64,000 nt of DNA, taken from assembly GCF_030159955.1 (NCBI RefSeq), contig NZ_BSNK01000001.1, positions 1,426,001-1,490,000 on the forward strand, given 5' to 3'. Of this stretch, positions 7,818 through 15,780 are shown piece by piece; position 1 is the stretch's first letter; the number at the start of each line of letters is the position of its first letter. Below the pieces are notes generated by a model that had not been told where the DNA came from, did no database searches, and was given only the letters and a program-made list of their open reading frames with translations. The translations under genes and the position numbers were made by a program. The stretch comes from Algimonas ampicilliniresistens (lineage in GTDB: Bacteria; Pseudomonadota; Alphaproteobacteria; Caulobacterales; Maricaulaceae).

Positions 7818-8792
7818 TCACATCAAGCCGCGCGCAATGGCGAGCATGTAAAGAATATAAGCAACGACGAAGATTGCGCCGGTTTTCCGGCCAATCGGTT
7901 TTCGCGTCAACACGAAGAGTAGAAGCGCTATGGTTGCAACGAGCATAACCCAGAAATCGAAAACGAAAATCGACCGTTCTATTAGGACAGGCCCGGTCAG
8001 GCCGGCCGCGCCCATAACGGCGAAAATATTGAACACATTTGATCCAAGCACATTGCCTAATGCCACTTCGGAGTGACCGCGCGCAGAAGCCACGATCACT
8101 GTCGTGATCTCGGGCAAAGAGGTCCCGATGGCGACAATTGTTAAGCCGATAATAGTTTCCGAAACACCCAATCCGCTGGCCAGCTTCACACCATTGCCGA
8201 CGATCAATTCACCGCCAATGAACAGACCGATAAGCCCGAATAGGACATAGACGCAGTCGACCAGAACCGACTTTGGAAGACCACTTTCGCCTTCTTCGAT
8301 CTCGGCCATTTCTTCTAAGATCAGATCATCCGCGCCCGCACGGGCCAGCATAAACATCCAAGATAGATAAACGATAATGCCACCAAACAGGATTGCACCC
8401 TGCCACCGACCGAGTGGGTTGCCGATAAATGCGAGCATGATGAACAGCACGGTTGCGAACACACAGACAAGCGTATTGCGAGCCACGCCGCTCATATTGG
8501 TCGGGATCGCCATAATCAGCGCAGGCAGGCCCAGCGCGAGCAATACGTTAGCGATATTGGAGCCAACGACATTACCCGCCGCCATATTACCATATCCGTC
8601 GAGAACAGCCCCGACACTGACAACAAGCTCAGGGGCAGAGGTCCCAAAAGCGACAATGGTCAAGCCAACGATCAGAGGCGGCACACCCCAATGACGCGCC
8701 AGTGCAGCAGCACCGCGCACAAGAACGTCACCAGCCACCACGAGGATGACCAGGCCGAAAATCAGTAACAGAATAGGGGCGAGCAGCGCCAC
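7818..8792 (-). CDS. calcium/sodium antiporter, CaCA family (YrbG-like)
   Basis: Inner membrane cation/Ca2+ exchanger of 324 residues with about ten hydrophobic helices in two inverted halves. Each half has the alpha-repeat signature: FGTSAPELVVS with GNVVGSNIANVLL, and IGTSLPEITTV with GNVLGSNVFNIF. An acidic loop (EEMAEIEEGESG) separates the halves. The start is GTG, with AAGG about 8 bases upstream. It follows the 43-aa membrane protein by 12 bases and precedes the PTPS-like gene by 7, so the three are probably cotranscribed, although no functional link is obvious. Confidence 0.92.
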   Translation of the reverse strand: MALLAPILLLIFGLVILVVAGDVLVRGAAALARHWGVPPLIVGLTIVAFGTSAPELVVSVGAVLDGYGNMAAGNVVGSNIANVLLALGLPALIMAIPTNMSGVARNTLVCVFATVLFIMLAFIGNPLGRWQGAILFGGIIVYLSWMFMLARAGADDLILEEMAEIEEGESGLPKSVLVDCVYVLFGLIGLFIGGELIVGNGVKLASGLGVSETIIGLTIVAIGTSLPEITTVIVASARGHSEVALGNVLGSNVFNIFAVMGAAGLTGPVLIERSIFVFDFWVMLVATIALLLFVLTRKPIGRKTGAIFVVAYILYMLAIARGLM

Positions 8793-8804
8793 GCGAGGTC
8801 GACC

Positions 8805-8936
8805 TTAGTCGATGCGTTTTTTGTCAATGTAGTTCAGCACCGCGAACGCCACGAAAATCATGCCGAAGGCGAGCAGAGCCGGATCGATGTGAAAAAGCCC
8901 GAAGACGTTGACGCCAGCTTGGATAAGATTGGCCAT
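8805..8936 (-). CDS. 43-residue single-span membrane protein
   Basis: Short ORF starting with ATG at 8936 and ending in TAA at 8805. The product has one hydrophobic helix (about residues 18-36) and a basic end, YIDKKRID. AAGGA lies 8 bases before the start, a good Shine-Dalgarno. It precedes the CaCA exchanger by only 12 bases on the same strand. No family is recognised. Small single-span proteins often associate with larger membrane partners, so a role with the exchanger is possible but only inferred. A longer ORF in another frame (8824-9063) lacks hydrophobic logic and a ribosome site. Confidence 0.65.
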   Translation of the reverse strand: MANLIQAGVNVFGLFHIDPALLAFGMIFVAFAVLNYIDKKRID

Positions 8937-9085
8937 GAACCATGTCCTTAAAATCGTAACGCAAAGGCCTTGTCTGATGACAAGATCGCTTTTGCCGCAA
9001 TGTTCCGGGCCAATAGCGAACCCCTTGCCTTACGCCAACACCTGAATCTGTCAGACCATTCAAAGTCTATTCATACCGAAAAACC

Positions 9086-9110
9086 GAAACATTCCTTGTC
9101 GGTGCGCGTT
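9086..9110 (+). promoter_or_regulatory. possible EcfG-type general stress promoter
   Basis: GAAAC at 9086-9090 and CGTT at 9107-9110 are separated by 16 bases. The alphaproteobacterial EcfG/SigT consensus is GGAAC-N16/17-CGTT, so the match is 4 of 5 in the -35 box and 4 of 4 in the -10. Transcription would begin near 9117, about 35 bases before the Kbp-like gene. Proteins of that family are stress-induced in other bacteria, which makes the match plausible. Short motifs of this kind also arise by chance. Confidence 0.4.
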
Positions 9111-9151
9111 TATCCCGCGTAACAAAGCATAATTCACAAGGAGAATACTGT

Positions 9152-9607
9152 ATGTTTGGAATGATCCCATTTGTTAAGGCTGCTGGTCGCGGTCTCGGTA
9201 AGATGTTTGGCGGCAAGGACGCAGAAGAGAAACTTAAGGAAGAAGTCAAAAGCTATGACCTCGACACTGACGGCGTCGATATTCATGTTAATGATGATGG
9301 CGTTGTGACCGTGAAGGGTGAAGCGGTCAGCCAAGAGATGAAAGAGAAAATCATTCTAGCTGTCGGCAATGTCGAAGGTGTTAGCGGCGTCAATGACGAA
9401 GCGGGCACTCGTATGATGGGTCGCGCTTCACAGTTCCACACAGTCGAACGCGGCGATACATTGTCTGCAATTTCAAAGACCTATTACGGAACGTGGAGAC
9501 TCTATCCAGAGATTTTCGAGGCCAACAAGCCGATGCTCAGCGATCCGGACAAAATTTATCCCGGTCAAGTTCTACGTATCCCGGCGATCAACACCGCCTC
9601 TGCATAG
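9152..9607 (+). CDS. BON and LysM domain protein, Kbp/YgaU-like
   Basis: A 151-residue protein with a BON domain (about residues 28-80, containing DGVVTVKGEAVS) followed by a LysM domain (about 95-148, HTVERGDTLSAISKTYYG to YPGQVLRIPA). This is the arrangement of E. coli Kbp/YgaU, a cytoplasmic K+-binding protein induced by osmotic and stationary stress. No signal peptide is seen, in line with Kbp. AAGGAG precedes the ATG by 8 bases. A possible stress-sigma promoter lies upstream and a strong intrinsic terminator follows, so it is probably a single-gene unit. Confidence 0.9.
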   Translation: MFGMIPFVKAAGRGLGKMFGGKDAEEKLKEEVKSYDLDTDGVDIHVNDDGVVTVKGEAVSQEMKEKIILAVGNVEGVSGVNDEAGTRMMGRASQFHTVERGDTLSAISKTYYGTWRLYPEIFEANKPMLSDPDKIYPGQVLRIPAINTASA

Positions 9608-9624
9608 ACTATCACCTGAATTCA

Positions 9625-9657
9625 GACTGACGCGGCCCCCCGCGTCAGTCTTTTTTT
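9625..9657 (+). terminator. Rho-independent terminator of the Kbp-like gene
   Basis: A perfect 11-bp stem, GACTGACGCGG with CCGCGTCAGTC, closes a CCCC loop and is followed by seven T residues. It starts 18 bases after the stop codon. There is no T-run on the opposite side, so it serves the plus strand only. Confidence 0.93.
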
Positions 9658-9660
9658 ATT

Positions 9661-10122
9661 TCAATCTTCTGACATTTCGCTGTCGTCGCTCATCTCGCCG
9701 TCTTCACCATCAGACGGATCGAGAGCGTCCTTATCCCACTTGTAAATCGAATCGATGTAACAGTTGGTGAACCCTGAGCGATCAATGTCCGACTGGGGAA
9801 ACGCCGTTCGGAAAACGTGAATGTCGTCCTGCCGACGCAAACAACTCTGTCGGTTGTCCAAACCAATACTTTGCGCGAATTGAAGATCAGGACAGAACCT
9901 TGTTACGACGAGATATTCATCCTTCACACCGCGGCGAAGGACGACTGAATGTTCGTTTGTGTCAGAAAAGCCGTCAATGCCCCGCGTGAAGCAGATATTA
10001 TCGACCGCCTCCCCGACGCGATGGTCTGTGAGAAGTTCGGCAATTTCATCGCTACGCGATGTTCCATTCGTCGCACAGGCTGACAAAGCCATCAAAGCGA
10101 TCAGTGAGGCGGGTCGTAACAT
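9661..10122 (-). CDS. lipoprotein, DUF6491-like
   Basis: A 153-residue secreted protein with a lipoprotein signal: a hydrophobic stretch ending in the lipobox LSAC at about residues 13-16. AAGGAG lies 6 bases before the ATG at 10122, which decides this start over one 27 bases upstream. The mature part has cysteines in NICFTRGI, RFCPDL and QSCLRR, a pattern resembling DUF6491, and an acidic tail rich in Asp, Glu and Ser. It probably sits in a membrane facing the periplasm. Family assignment is tentative and function unknown. Confidence 0.75.
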   Translation of the reverse strand: MLRPASLIALMALSACATNGTSRSDEIAELLTDHRVGEAVDNICFTRGIDGFSDTNEHSVVLRRGVKDEYLVVTRFCPDLQFAQSIGLDNRQSCLRRQDDIHVFRTAFPQSDIDRSGFTNCYIDSIYKWDKDALDPSDGEDGEMSDDSEMSED

Positions 10123-10160
10123 AGCAGGCTCCTTGAACAGAAGCTCCACTATAGCGTATT

Positions 10161-10439
10161 TTAGCTAGATTTGCGAGGTGCCGGCTTCCGCCTGGGTTTC
10201 GTAGTCTTCTTAGGAGCTGACTGTTGAGCCTTTAAAGCCTCGATCTCGCTCAAGGCCGTATCTAGACGGGCTTTGAGGACATCGAATTCTTCGCGGGTAA
10301 CCAGATCCATGTCAGCGACAAATTTCTCTGCCTGCGACCGCGTCACAGCCTTGAGTTCATCACCCACGCCCTTGGCTGCACCTACAGCGTTGGCGAAAAG
10401 GTTGGAAATATCTGCAAGTGGCTTGTTGCGCGACTGCAT
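10161..10439 (-). CDS. UbiK/BMFP family accessory factor
   Basis: A 92-residue protein of the BMFP/YqiC family, whose E. coli member UbiK assists ubiquinone synthesis by binding UbiJ and forming a coiled-coil trimer. An N-terminal amphipathic part (residues 5-40) is followed by the conserved VTREEFDVLKARLD and a coiled coil, then a Lys/Pro/Arg-rich tail. GGGAG lies about 7 bases upstream of the ATG. It is 38 bases upstream of the lipoprotein gene on the same strand. The length and the EEFDVLKA core make the assignment firm. Confidence 0.87.
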   Translation of the reverse strand: MQSRNKPLADISNLFANAVGAAKGVGDELKAVTRSQAEKFVADMDLVTREEFDVLKARLDTALSEIEALKAQQSAPKKTTKPRRKPAPRKSS

Positions 10440-10538
10440 GGCATGCTCCCATTGAATGACATCTTCTATTTAGGAACGCTGCGGTAAGATTGCCAGTTGC
10501 AGCTTTAATCCCGCTTCGCCCTCGGCTAGGGAACGCGC

Positions 10539-11459
10539 ATGATGGCTTTTATCGACATAATAGGCGTCGACATTGTCGGGGCGATTCTATTCCCGTCCTG
10601 GCTCGACGAGACGGCGCTAGAGATCGGACCTATCAGTCTGAAATGGTACGGCATTGCCTATGTTGTCGGCCTTTTTGGCGCTTATCTCTATGCTGCTAAA
10701 GTCGCGGAGAACGCCAAATACTGGCTCCCGAACGGCCCGACTCGCGGCCCTCAGATCGTCCCGACTCGCGATGATTTGTCGGATCTGATGTTTTACGCCT
10801 TTATCGGCATTTTGCTCGGCGGCCGGATCGGCTGGGTGTTGCTCTATTCCACGGATACAATCTGGACCGCCCCCGGCGACATTTTGAAAGTCTGGCAAGG
10901 CGGCATGAGCTTCCACGGCGGATTCCTCGGTGTCTGCGCAGGCGTTGGCTATGCGGCTTGGCGCAAGAAAACATCTTATATGCGGTTTGCAGATTTGGCC
11001 TGTATTGGCGCCCCAATCGGGATCGGACTGGTCCGCGTGACAAACTTCATCAATCAAGAGCTTTACGGTCATCCCACCGACATGCCTTGGGGCGTGATTT
11101 TCCCGAAAGCCCCCGACAGTCTGCCGCGCCACCCCAGCCAGCTTTACGAAGCCTTTCTTGAGGGTTTGATCCTTTGGCTAATCCTACGGATCCTAACGAC
11201 CCGCTTCAAATCTTTGTCTAAGCCCGGCCTGGTCACCGGTGCGTTTGTAATGGGTTATGGCGTCTTTCGGTTTATGGTCGAGTTCGTCCGCACTCCCGAT
11301 AACATCCCGCAATTTGGAATATTAACGCGCGGCATGGCCTATAGTCTGCCGATGGTGTTCGTCGGGCTCGCTCTCATTCTTTGGGCGAAACGGCGCAAAG
11401 CAGTCGAACCCGCTTATGCCAGCCATGCTGGCGATAAAGCCAATGTCGATCCTGACTGA
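10539..11459 (+). CDS. lgt: prolipoprotein diacylglyceryl transferase
   Basis: Inner membrane enzyme that transfers diacylglycerol from phosphatidylglycerol to the lipobox cysteine, the first step of lipoprotein maturation. It has 306 residues and several membrane helices. The Lgt core is visible: SFHGGFLGV, then RVTNFINQELYGHPTD and RHPSQLYEAFLEG, with the catalytic Arg and His region. Several lipoprotein precursors in this window are its expected substrates. AGGGA precedes the ATG. The 3' end overlaps the MidA-like methyltransferase, an order common in alphaproteobacteria. Confidence 0.95.
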   Translation: MMAFIDIIGVDIVGAILFPSWLDETALEIGPISLKWYGIAYVVGLFGAYLYAAKVAENAKYWLPNGPTRGPQIVPTRDDLSDLMFYAFIGILLGGRIGWVLLYSTDTIWTAPGDILKVWQGGMSFHGGFLGVCAGVGYAAWRKKTSYMRFADLACIGAPIGIGLVRVTNFINQELYGHPTDMPWGVIFPKAPDSLPRHPSQLYEAFLEGLILWLILRILTTRFKSLSKPGLVTGAFVMGYGVFRFMVEFVRTPDNIPQFGILTRGMAYSLPMVFVGLALILWAKRRKAVEPAYASHAGDKANVDPD

Positions 11460-12579
11460 CGTGGGCACAGACACACCGCTAGCCACGCGGATCAAAGCGA
11501 AAATTAGAGAGTCTGGCCCGATCAGTGTTGCGGAGTATATGACCCTCTGTTTGCTCGACCCAGTTGATGGCTATTACCCGACACGTGATCCGCTTGGGTC
11601 TGACGGCGACTTCATCACCGCCCCGGAAATAAGCCAAATGTTCGGCGAATGTCTCGGTCTTTGGGTTGTGCAATCTTGGCACGATCTAGGACAACCCACG
11701 CGCTTCAATCTGGTTGAATTAGGCCCCGGTAGGGGCGTCATGATGGCTGATATACTGAAAGCCGTGGCGCTGGAACCAGGGTGTCTGGCCGCGACGCAAG
11801 TCACACTGGTCGAAGCCTCCGCCGCGCTGCAAGCGGTTCAGGCCAAAACACTCGGCTATAGCGGTGCGCAAGTCGCTTGGACCGACCGACTAGACGCGGT
11901 CAATGACGCGCCCTGCCTCATCATTGGCAACGAATTTCTCGACTGCCTTCCGATCCGACAATTCGTCTGCAACGATCCCTTTGCAAGCGAACGCGGATGG
12001 AGCGAACGGCGTGTCGGGGTTGACGATAACCAACTGCGCTTCGAAACTGATGGGCAGGCAGCGCCTTCAGCCGTCACGCAAGCGTTCCCCGGCACCCATG
12101 ACGATCCGCGCAAAGACGACCTACTGGAAATCTGTCCGGCATCGGCCCAGATGATCGATCATCTCAAAGACCGATTCGCCAAAACGCCGGGGCGTGCCCT
12201 GTTCATCGACTACGGTCCTGAGACGACGGAATTTGGTGATACATTGCAGGCCCTGAAACGTCATAAAAAGGTCGGTGTATTCAGCGCACCCGGCGACACA
12301 GATCTAACGGCCCGCGTCGACTTTTCAGGGCTCAAAGCCCTCGCGGAGGCAGCCGACCTTGATGTTCATGGGGCGATCGCGCAACGGACCCTCCTATCGC
12401 GTCTTGGCATTGAAGTTCGCGCTATCGCCCTTCTGCGGGGGAATGAAGAGGCGCGACCCAAGCTTCTGCGCCAGCTCCACCGCCTAATGGACGAAGATGA
12501 GATGGGCACATTGTTCAAAGCGATTTGTGTGAGCGCAGCCAGTCTTCCGACGCCTTTGGCCTTTGATGGAGCCGTCTAA
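11443..12579 (+). CDS. class I SAM-dependent methyltransferase, MidA/NDUFAF7 family
   Basis: A 378-residue protein of COG1565. The mitochondrial relative NDUFAF7/MidA methylates an arginine of complex I during assembly, so the bacterial enzyme may act on NADH dehydrogenase; that is inferred from the family. N-terminal features are AEYMTLCLLDPVDGYY and GDFITAPEISQMFGECLG. The SAM motif is LVELGPGRGVMMADIL, followed by NEFLDCLPIRQF. ATG at 11443 overlaps lgt by 17 bases; an ATG at 11416 is also possible. pgeF follows. Confidence 0.9.
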   Translation: MSILTDVGTDTPLATRIKAKIRESGPISVAEYMTLCLLDPVDGYYPTRDPLGSDGDFITAPEISQMFGECLGLWVVQSWHDLGQPTRFNLVELGPGRGVMMADILKAVALEPGCLAATQVTLVEASAALQAVQAKTLGYSGAQVAWTDRLDAVNDAPCLIIGNEFLDCLPIRQFVCNDPFASERGWSERRVGVDDNQLRFETDGQAAPSAVTQAFPGTHDDPRKDDLLEICPASAQMIDHLKDRFAKTPGRALFIDYGPETTEFGDTLQALKRHKKVGVFSAPGDTDLTARVDFSGLKALAEAADLDVHGAIAQRTLLSRLGIEVRAIALLRGNEEARPKLLRQLHRLMDEDEMGTLFKAICVSAASLPTPLAFDGAV

Positions 12580-12593
12580 GCCGTGTGTTTCAT

Positions 12594-13346
12594 ATGACTG
12601 ATATAGCGAGCACGCACCCTGCCCTGAGCAGTCCGCACGGCTTTTTCGGCCGTCGCGGCGGCGTATCTGATGGAGTTTATGCGACGCTCAATACGGGCCA
12701 ACGGTCTGACGATAATCCTGACCATGTCGCGACCAACCGTGCGCGCATCGCCAAATGGCTTGGCGCGGATTCTGTGGTCAGCTTGGCGCAAATCCATTCA
12801 TCTGAAGTCGTTTTCATCGACGCCGTGCCGGATCAATTGATCCAAGCCGATGGTTTAGTGACTATGACCCCGGGCCTCGCTGTTTCAGCGATGTCTGCGG
12901 ATTGTGGGCCGGTCTTATTTGAGGACACGGATGCGGGCGTCGTCGCTGCCTGTCACGCGGGCTGGCGTGGGGCGCTTTCTGGCATTGTCGAAAGTACAGT
13001 CGCCGCCATGTGCGAACTGGGCGCGCAACCTACTCGGATAAGGGCCGTGCTTGGCCCGTGCATCAGCCAACCCAATTACGAAGTTGGAGACACGTTCAAG
13101 GCAGCTTTTGCCGAAGTTTCTGAGGACTACACCCAGTTTTTCGAACCGGGCTCAAGCGGTGTGCCGCATTTTGACCTGCCCGGCTTTATCTTATCTCGAC
13201 TCGACGCCTGTGGCATCGAGAATCGGTACTGGACAGGTCACTGTACCTATGCCGATGAGACTGAATATTTCTCCTATCGCCGCAACACCCATCAGGGTTT
13301 GAGCGGATATGGGCGCAATCTATCCGCAATAATGCGACCGCACTGA
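12594..13346 (+). CDS. pgeF: peptidoglycan editing factor, laccase domain
   Basis: A zinc-dependent YfiH/PgeF family enzyme of about 250 residues. In E. coli the protein removes wrongly incorporated serine from peptidoglycan precursors; related proteins act as purine nucleoside phosphorylases. The metal-site residues are visible in QIHSSEV, in SADCGPVLF and in CHAGWRGALSGI. GPCISQPNYEV is a further family signature. A GTG nine bases upstream is the alternative start. It follows the MidA-like gene by 14 bases, and this gene order is widespread in alphaproteobacteria. Confidence 0.93.
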   Translation: MTDIASTHPALSSPHGFFGRRGGVSDGVYATLNTGQRSDDNPDHVATNRARIAKWLGADSVVSLAQIHSSEVVFIDAVPDQLIQADGLVTMTPGLAVSAMSADCGPVLFEDTDAGVVAACHAGWRGALSGIVESTVAAMCELGAQPTRIRAVLGPCISQPNYEVGDTFKAAFAEVSEDYTQFFEPGSSGVPHFDLPGFILSRLDACGIENRYWTGHCTYADETEYFSYRRNTHQGLSGYGRNLSAIMRPH

Positions 13347-13403
13347 ATTGCGTCTGGCGAATTGCCCCGCTAGGGGGCGCACAGCGACACAGGGATCAGC
13401 TCC

Positions 13404-14345
13404 ATGAAGCTCATTAGCGGCACTGCCAACGCATCATTGGCACGGAATATAGCCGACGTCCTCGACGTCCCTCTCACCGATATCGATATCGAACGATTTC
13501 GAGACCAGGAAATCTTTGCGCGAATCAACGAAAATGTCCGTGGCGAAGATATTTTCCTAATCCAGCCGACCAGTGCACCGGCCAATGACCATTTGATGGA
13601 ATTGCTGATCCTAATCGACGCGCTGGTTCGAGCCTCTGCCAAACGCATTACAGCCGTTATTCCCTATTTCGGCTATGCGCGACAGGATCGTAAGACCGGA
13701 GGCCGTACACCGATTTCAGCCAAACTCGTGGCCAATCTGATCAGCAAAGCAGGCGCGGACAGGGTCCTCACTGTTGACCTTCACGCGGGCCAAATTCAGG
13801 GTTTCTTTGACATCCCGACCGATAATCTGTTCGGACAACCTGTATTCGTCGACGACATTCGCGACCAGTTCAGCGCCAAGGACCGAAAGGACCTTATGTT
13901 TGTCTCACCCGACACAGGCGGCGTGGTCCGCACGCGCTCCATCGCTAAGAAGTTCAATGCTGATATCGCCATTGTCGATAAGCGACGCCCCAAGGCGGGC
14001 GAAAGCGAAGTCATGAACATCATCGGCGATGTCGCCGGACGGAACTGCATCCTCTATGATGATATTATCGATTCCGGCGGGACCATCGCCAACGCTGCAG
14101 CGGCACTAAAAGACCACGGCGCCAGTTCTGTCTCCGCCTATATTACACACGGCGTTCTGTCCGGCCCTGCCGTCGAACGCATTACCAACTCTGTTCTCAA
14201 AGAAGTCGTGATTCTCGATACAATTGGGCAACCTCAAGCGGTGCTAGACTGTAAGAAAATCCGGGAATTGTCTTCGGCAACGTTACTGGGTGAAGCCATT
14301 CGTCGTATCGCCAATGATGAGAGCGTATCGAAGCTGTTCGGATAA
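13404..14345 (+). CDS. prs: ribose-phosphate pyrophosphokinase
   Basis: Makes PRPP from ribose 5-phosphate and ATP, the donor used by apt, purF and other enzymes encoded in this window. The product is 313 residues, the usual length. It begins [16 protein letters not shown], carries the regulatory segment [17 protein letters not shown], the catalytic [13 protein letters not shown] and the PRPP-binding loop [23 protein letters not shown] Shine-Dalgarno-like element lies upstream. Three hairpins follow the stop codon, the last probably a terminator. Confidence 0.96.
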   Translation: MKLISGTANASLARNIADVLDVPLTDIDIERFRDQEIFARINENVRGEDIFLIQPTSAPANDHLMELLILIDALVRASAKRITAVIPYFGYARQDRKTGGRTPISAKLVANLISKAGADRVLTVDLHAGQIQGFFDIPTDNLFGQPVFVDDIRDQFSAKDRKDLMFVSPDTGGVVRTRSIAKKFNADIAIVDKRRPKAGESEVMNIIGDVAGRNCILYDDIIDSGGTIANAAAALKDHGASSVSAYITHGVLSGPAVERITNSVLKEVVILDTIGQPQAVLDCKKIRELSSATLLGEAIRRIANDESVSKLFG

Positions 14346-14351
14346 AGCTTT

Positions 14352-14450
14352 GTCAGCTGTTAGGCTGACGCGACGGCTTGCATACCGTCCCAGCGTGTTT
14401 TAAAGGCCCGCCCGAACGAGCCGCTCCACTGATGGGGCGGCTTTCCTTAT
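14352..14450 (+). promoter_or_regulatory. three consecutive hairpins between prs and rplY
   Basis: The 137-base gap between prs and rplY holds three stems in a row: GTCAGC/GCTGAC (14352-14369, perfect 6 bp), GACGG/CCGTC (14372-14389, perfect 5 bp) and GCCGCTCC/GGGGCGGC (14420-14441, 8 bp with one G-U). The last is followed by TTTCCTT, so it may end prs transcription. The first two could be part of an rplY leader that L25 or another factor binds. The stems are seen; the leader idea is inference. Confidence 0.45.
14420..14450 (+). terminator. probable intrinsic terminator after prs
   Basis: An 8-bp GC-rich stem with a 6-base ACTGAT loop is followed by TTTCCTTATT. The T-run is interrupted, so termination may be partial and allow some read-through into rplY. 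Confidence 0.5.
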
Positions 14451-14482
14451 TAAAACTGAACGCAATGAGTAGGAGTGATCCG

Positions 14483-15136
14483 ATGGGTGTTGTTCTTGAT
14501 GTGACTGTGCGCGAAAACACAGGTACGGGCAATGCCCGTGAAGCCCGCCGTAATGGCCAAGTGCCCGGCGTAATCTATGGCGGAGACGAAGATTCCGTTG
14601 CCGTCGCCGTGAAAATGAATGAAGTGCTGAAGGCGCTTAATTCTGGCGACTTCCTAGGGTCGATGATTGAATTGTCACATGATGGCAAAAACCAGAAAGT
14701 CTTTACAAAAGACGTTCAATTCCATCCTGTTACGGATTTCCCGGTTCACGTTGATTTCTATCGCGTGACCAACAAGACGTTGATCGACGTGGAAGTGTCT
14801 GTGAACTTTGTTGGTGAAGAAACCTCACCAGGCCTGAAAGAAGGCGGAACGCTTAATGTCGTCCGTTACAGTATCGAAGTGAAATGTCCGGCTGGCGATA
14901 TTCCTGATTCTATCGAAGCGGACGTGTCCAAGCTCGAAATTGGTGATGCGATCCACATTTCCGACATCACCCTGCCTAAAGGTGCCAAGCCGACCATTAC
15001 GGACCGCGACTTCACTATTGCGACGATTATTGCGTCACGCGCAGCCGTCGAAGAAGATGAAGAGACAGAAGATGTCGAAGCCGGCGACGTTCCAGCTACC
15101 GAGCAAACTGAAGACACCGACGCCGACGAAGGCTAA
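14483..15136 (+). CDS. rplY: 50S ribosomal protein L25/general stress protein Ctc
   Basis: 5S rRNA-binding ribosomal protein of the long Ctc/TL5 type. The N-terminal L25 domain (about 1-95) has TGNAREARRNGQVPGVIYGG; a C-terminal beta domain follows (about 96-185), and the tail is strongly acidic. AGGAG seven bases before the ATG at 14483 fixes the start at 217 residues, against earlier in-frame ATGs at 14378 and 14465. Its TAA overlaps the pth ATG by one base. The rplY-pth-ychF order is common in proteobacteria. Confidence 0.95.
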   Translation: MGVVLDVTVRENTGTGNAREARRNGQVPGVIYGGDEDSVAVAVKMNEVLKALNSGDFLGSMIELSHDGKNQKVFTKDVQFHPVTDFPVHVDFYRVTNKTLIDVEVSVNFVGEETSPGLKEGGTLNVVRYSIEVKCPAGDIPDSIEADVSKLEIGDAIHISDITLPKGAKPTITDRDFTIATIIASRAAVEEDEETEDVEAGDVPATEQTEDTDADEG

Positions 15137-15774
15137 TGCTGCGTTGGCTCTTTAGTCGCCCTAAAGAGACGCAGGAACCTGAAGCCATGCAATCCTCGGA
15201 CATGCTTCTGTGGATTGGACTAGGCAATCCGGGCGCGAACCACGCGCTCGATCGTCACAATATCGGCTTTATGGTCGTCGATGCGATCGCTGACGACCAT
15301 AATTTCGGATCTGAGCAGAGTAAATTTTCAGGCTTAGTCCGAACGGGTCAGATTGGGGGTCAGAAAGTTCTGATCCTCAAACCAACCACCTTCATGAATA
15401 AGTCCGGTGTGGCCGTGCAGAAGGCGATGGCGTTCTACAAAATCCCTTTGTCCAACGTGACCGTATTTCACGATGAACTAGATCTATCGCCCGGTAAAAT
15501 TCGCGTAAAGATGGGCGGCGGCCTCGCTGGGCATAACGGTCTTCGGTCTATCAATCAGCTCTGCGGTGGTCCCGAGTTTCAACGTATTCGTCTTGGTATT
15601 GGCCATCCCGGTCACAAGGATCGTGTCTCAGGTTACGTCCTATCTGGCTTTTCCAAGGACGAAATCAATCTTCGCGACGATATGAGCAACGGCATCGCCC
15701 GTTACGCTGAGCATCTGGCAAGCGGCGAAACCGACGTGTTTCAGACCCGCGTCGCCGAATATATAGCAAGGTAA
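15136..15774 (+). CDS. pth: peptidyl-tRNA hydrolase
   Basis: Releases tRNA from peptidyl-tRNAs that drop off the ribosome. The 212-residue product has a short N-terminal extension before LLWIGLGNPGANHALDRHNIGF, which contains the catalytic His and a substrate Asn. TFMNKSGVAVQ and the conserved GGGLAGHNGLRS also match the family. Starting at the first ATG gives a one-base overlap with rplY; an internal ATG at residue 18 or 23 would give the more usual N-terminus. ychF follows by 6 bases. Confidence 0.95.
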   Translation: MLRWLFSRPKETQEPEAMQSSDMLLWIGLGNPGANHALDRHNIGFMVVDAIADDHNFGSEQSKFSGLVRTGQIGGQKVLILKPTTFMNKSGVAVQKAMAFYKIPLSNVTVFHDELDLSPGKIRVKMGGGLAGHNGLRSINQLCGGPEFQRIRLGIGHPGHKDRVSGYVLSGFSKDEINLRDDMSNGIARYAEHLASGETDVFQTRVAEYIAR

Positions 15775-15780
15775 GCCATC

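Noticed and set aside
8824..9063. 79-codon minus-strand ORF overlapping the 43-aa gene
   Set aside because: It is basic and Arg/His-rich, lacks a ribosome site and conflicts with the better supported short gene in another frame.
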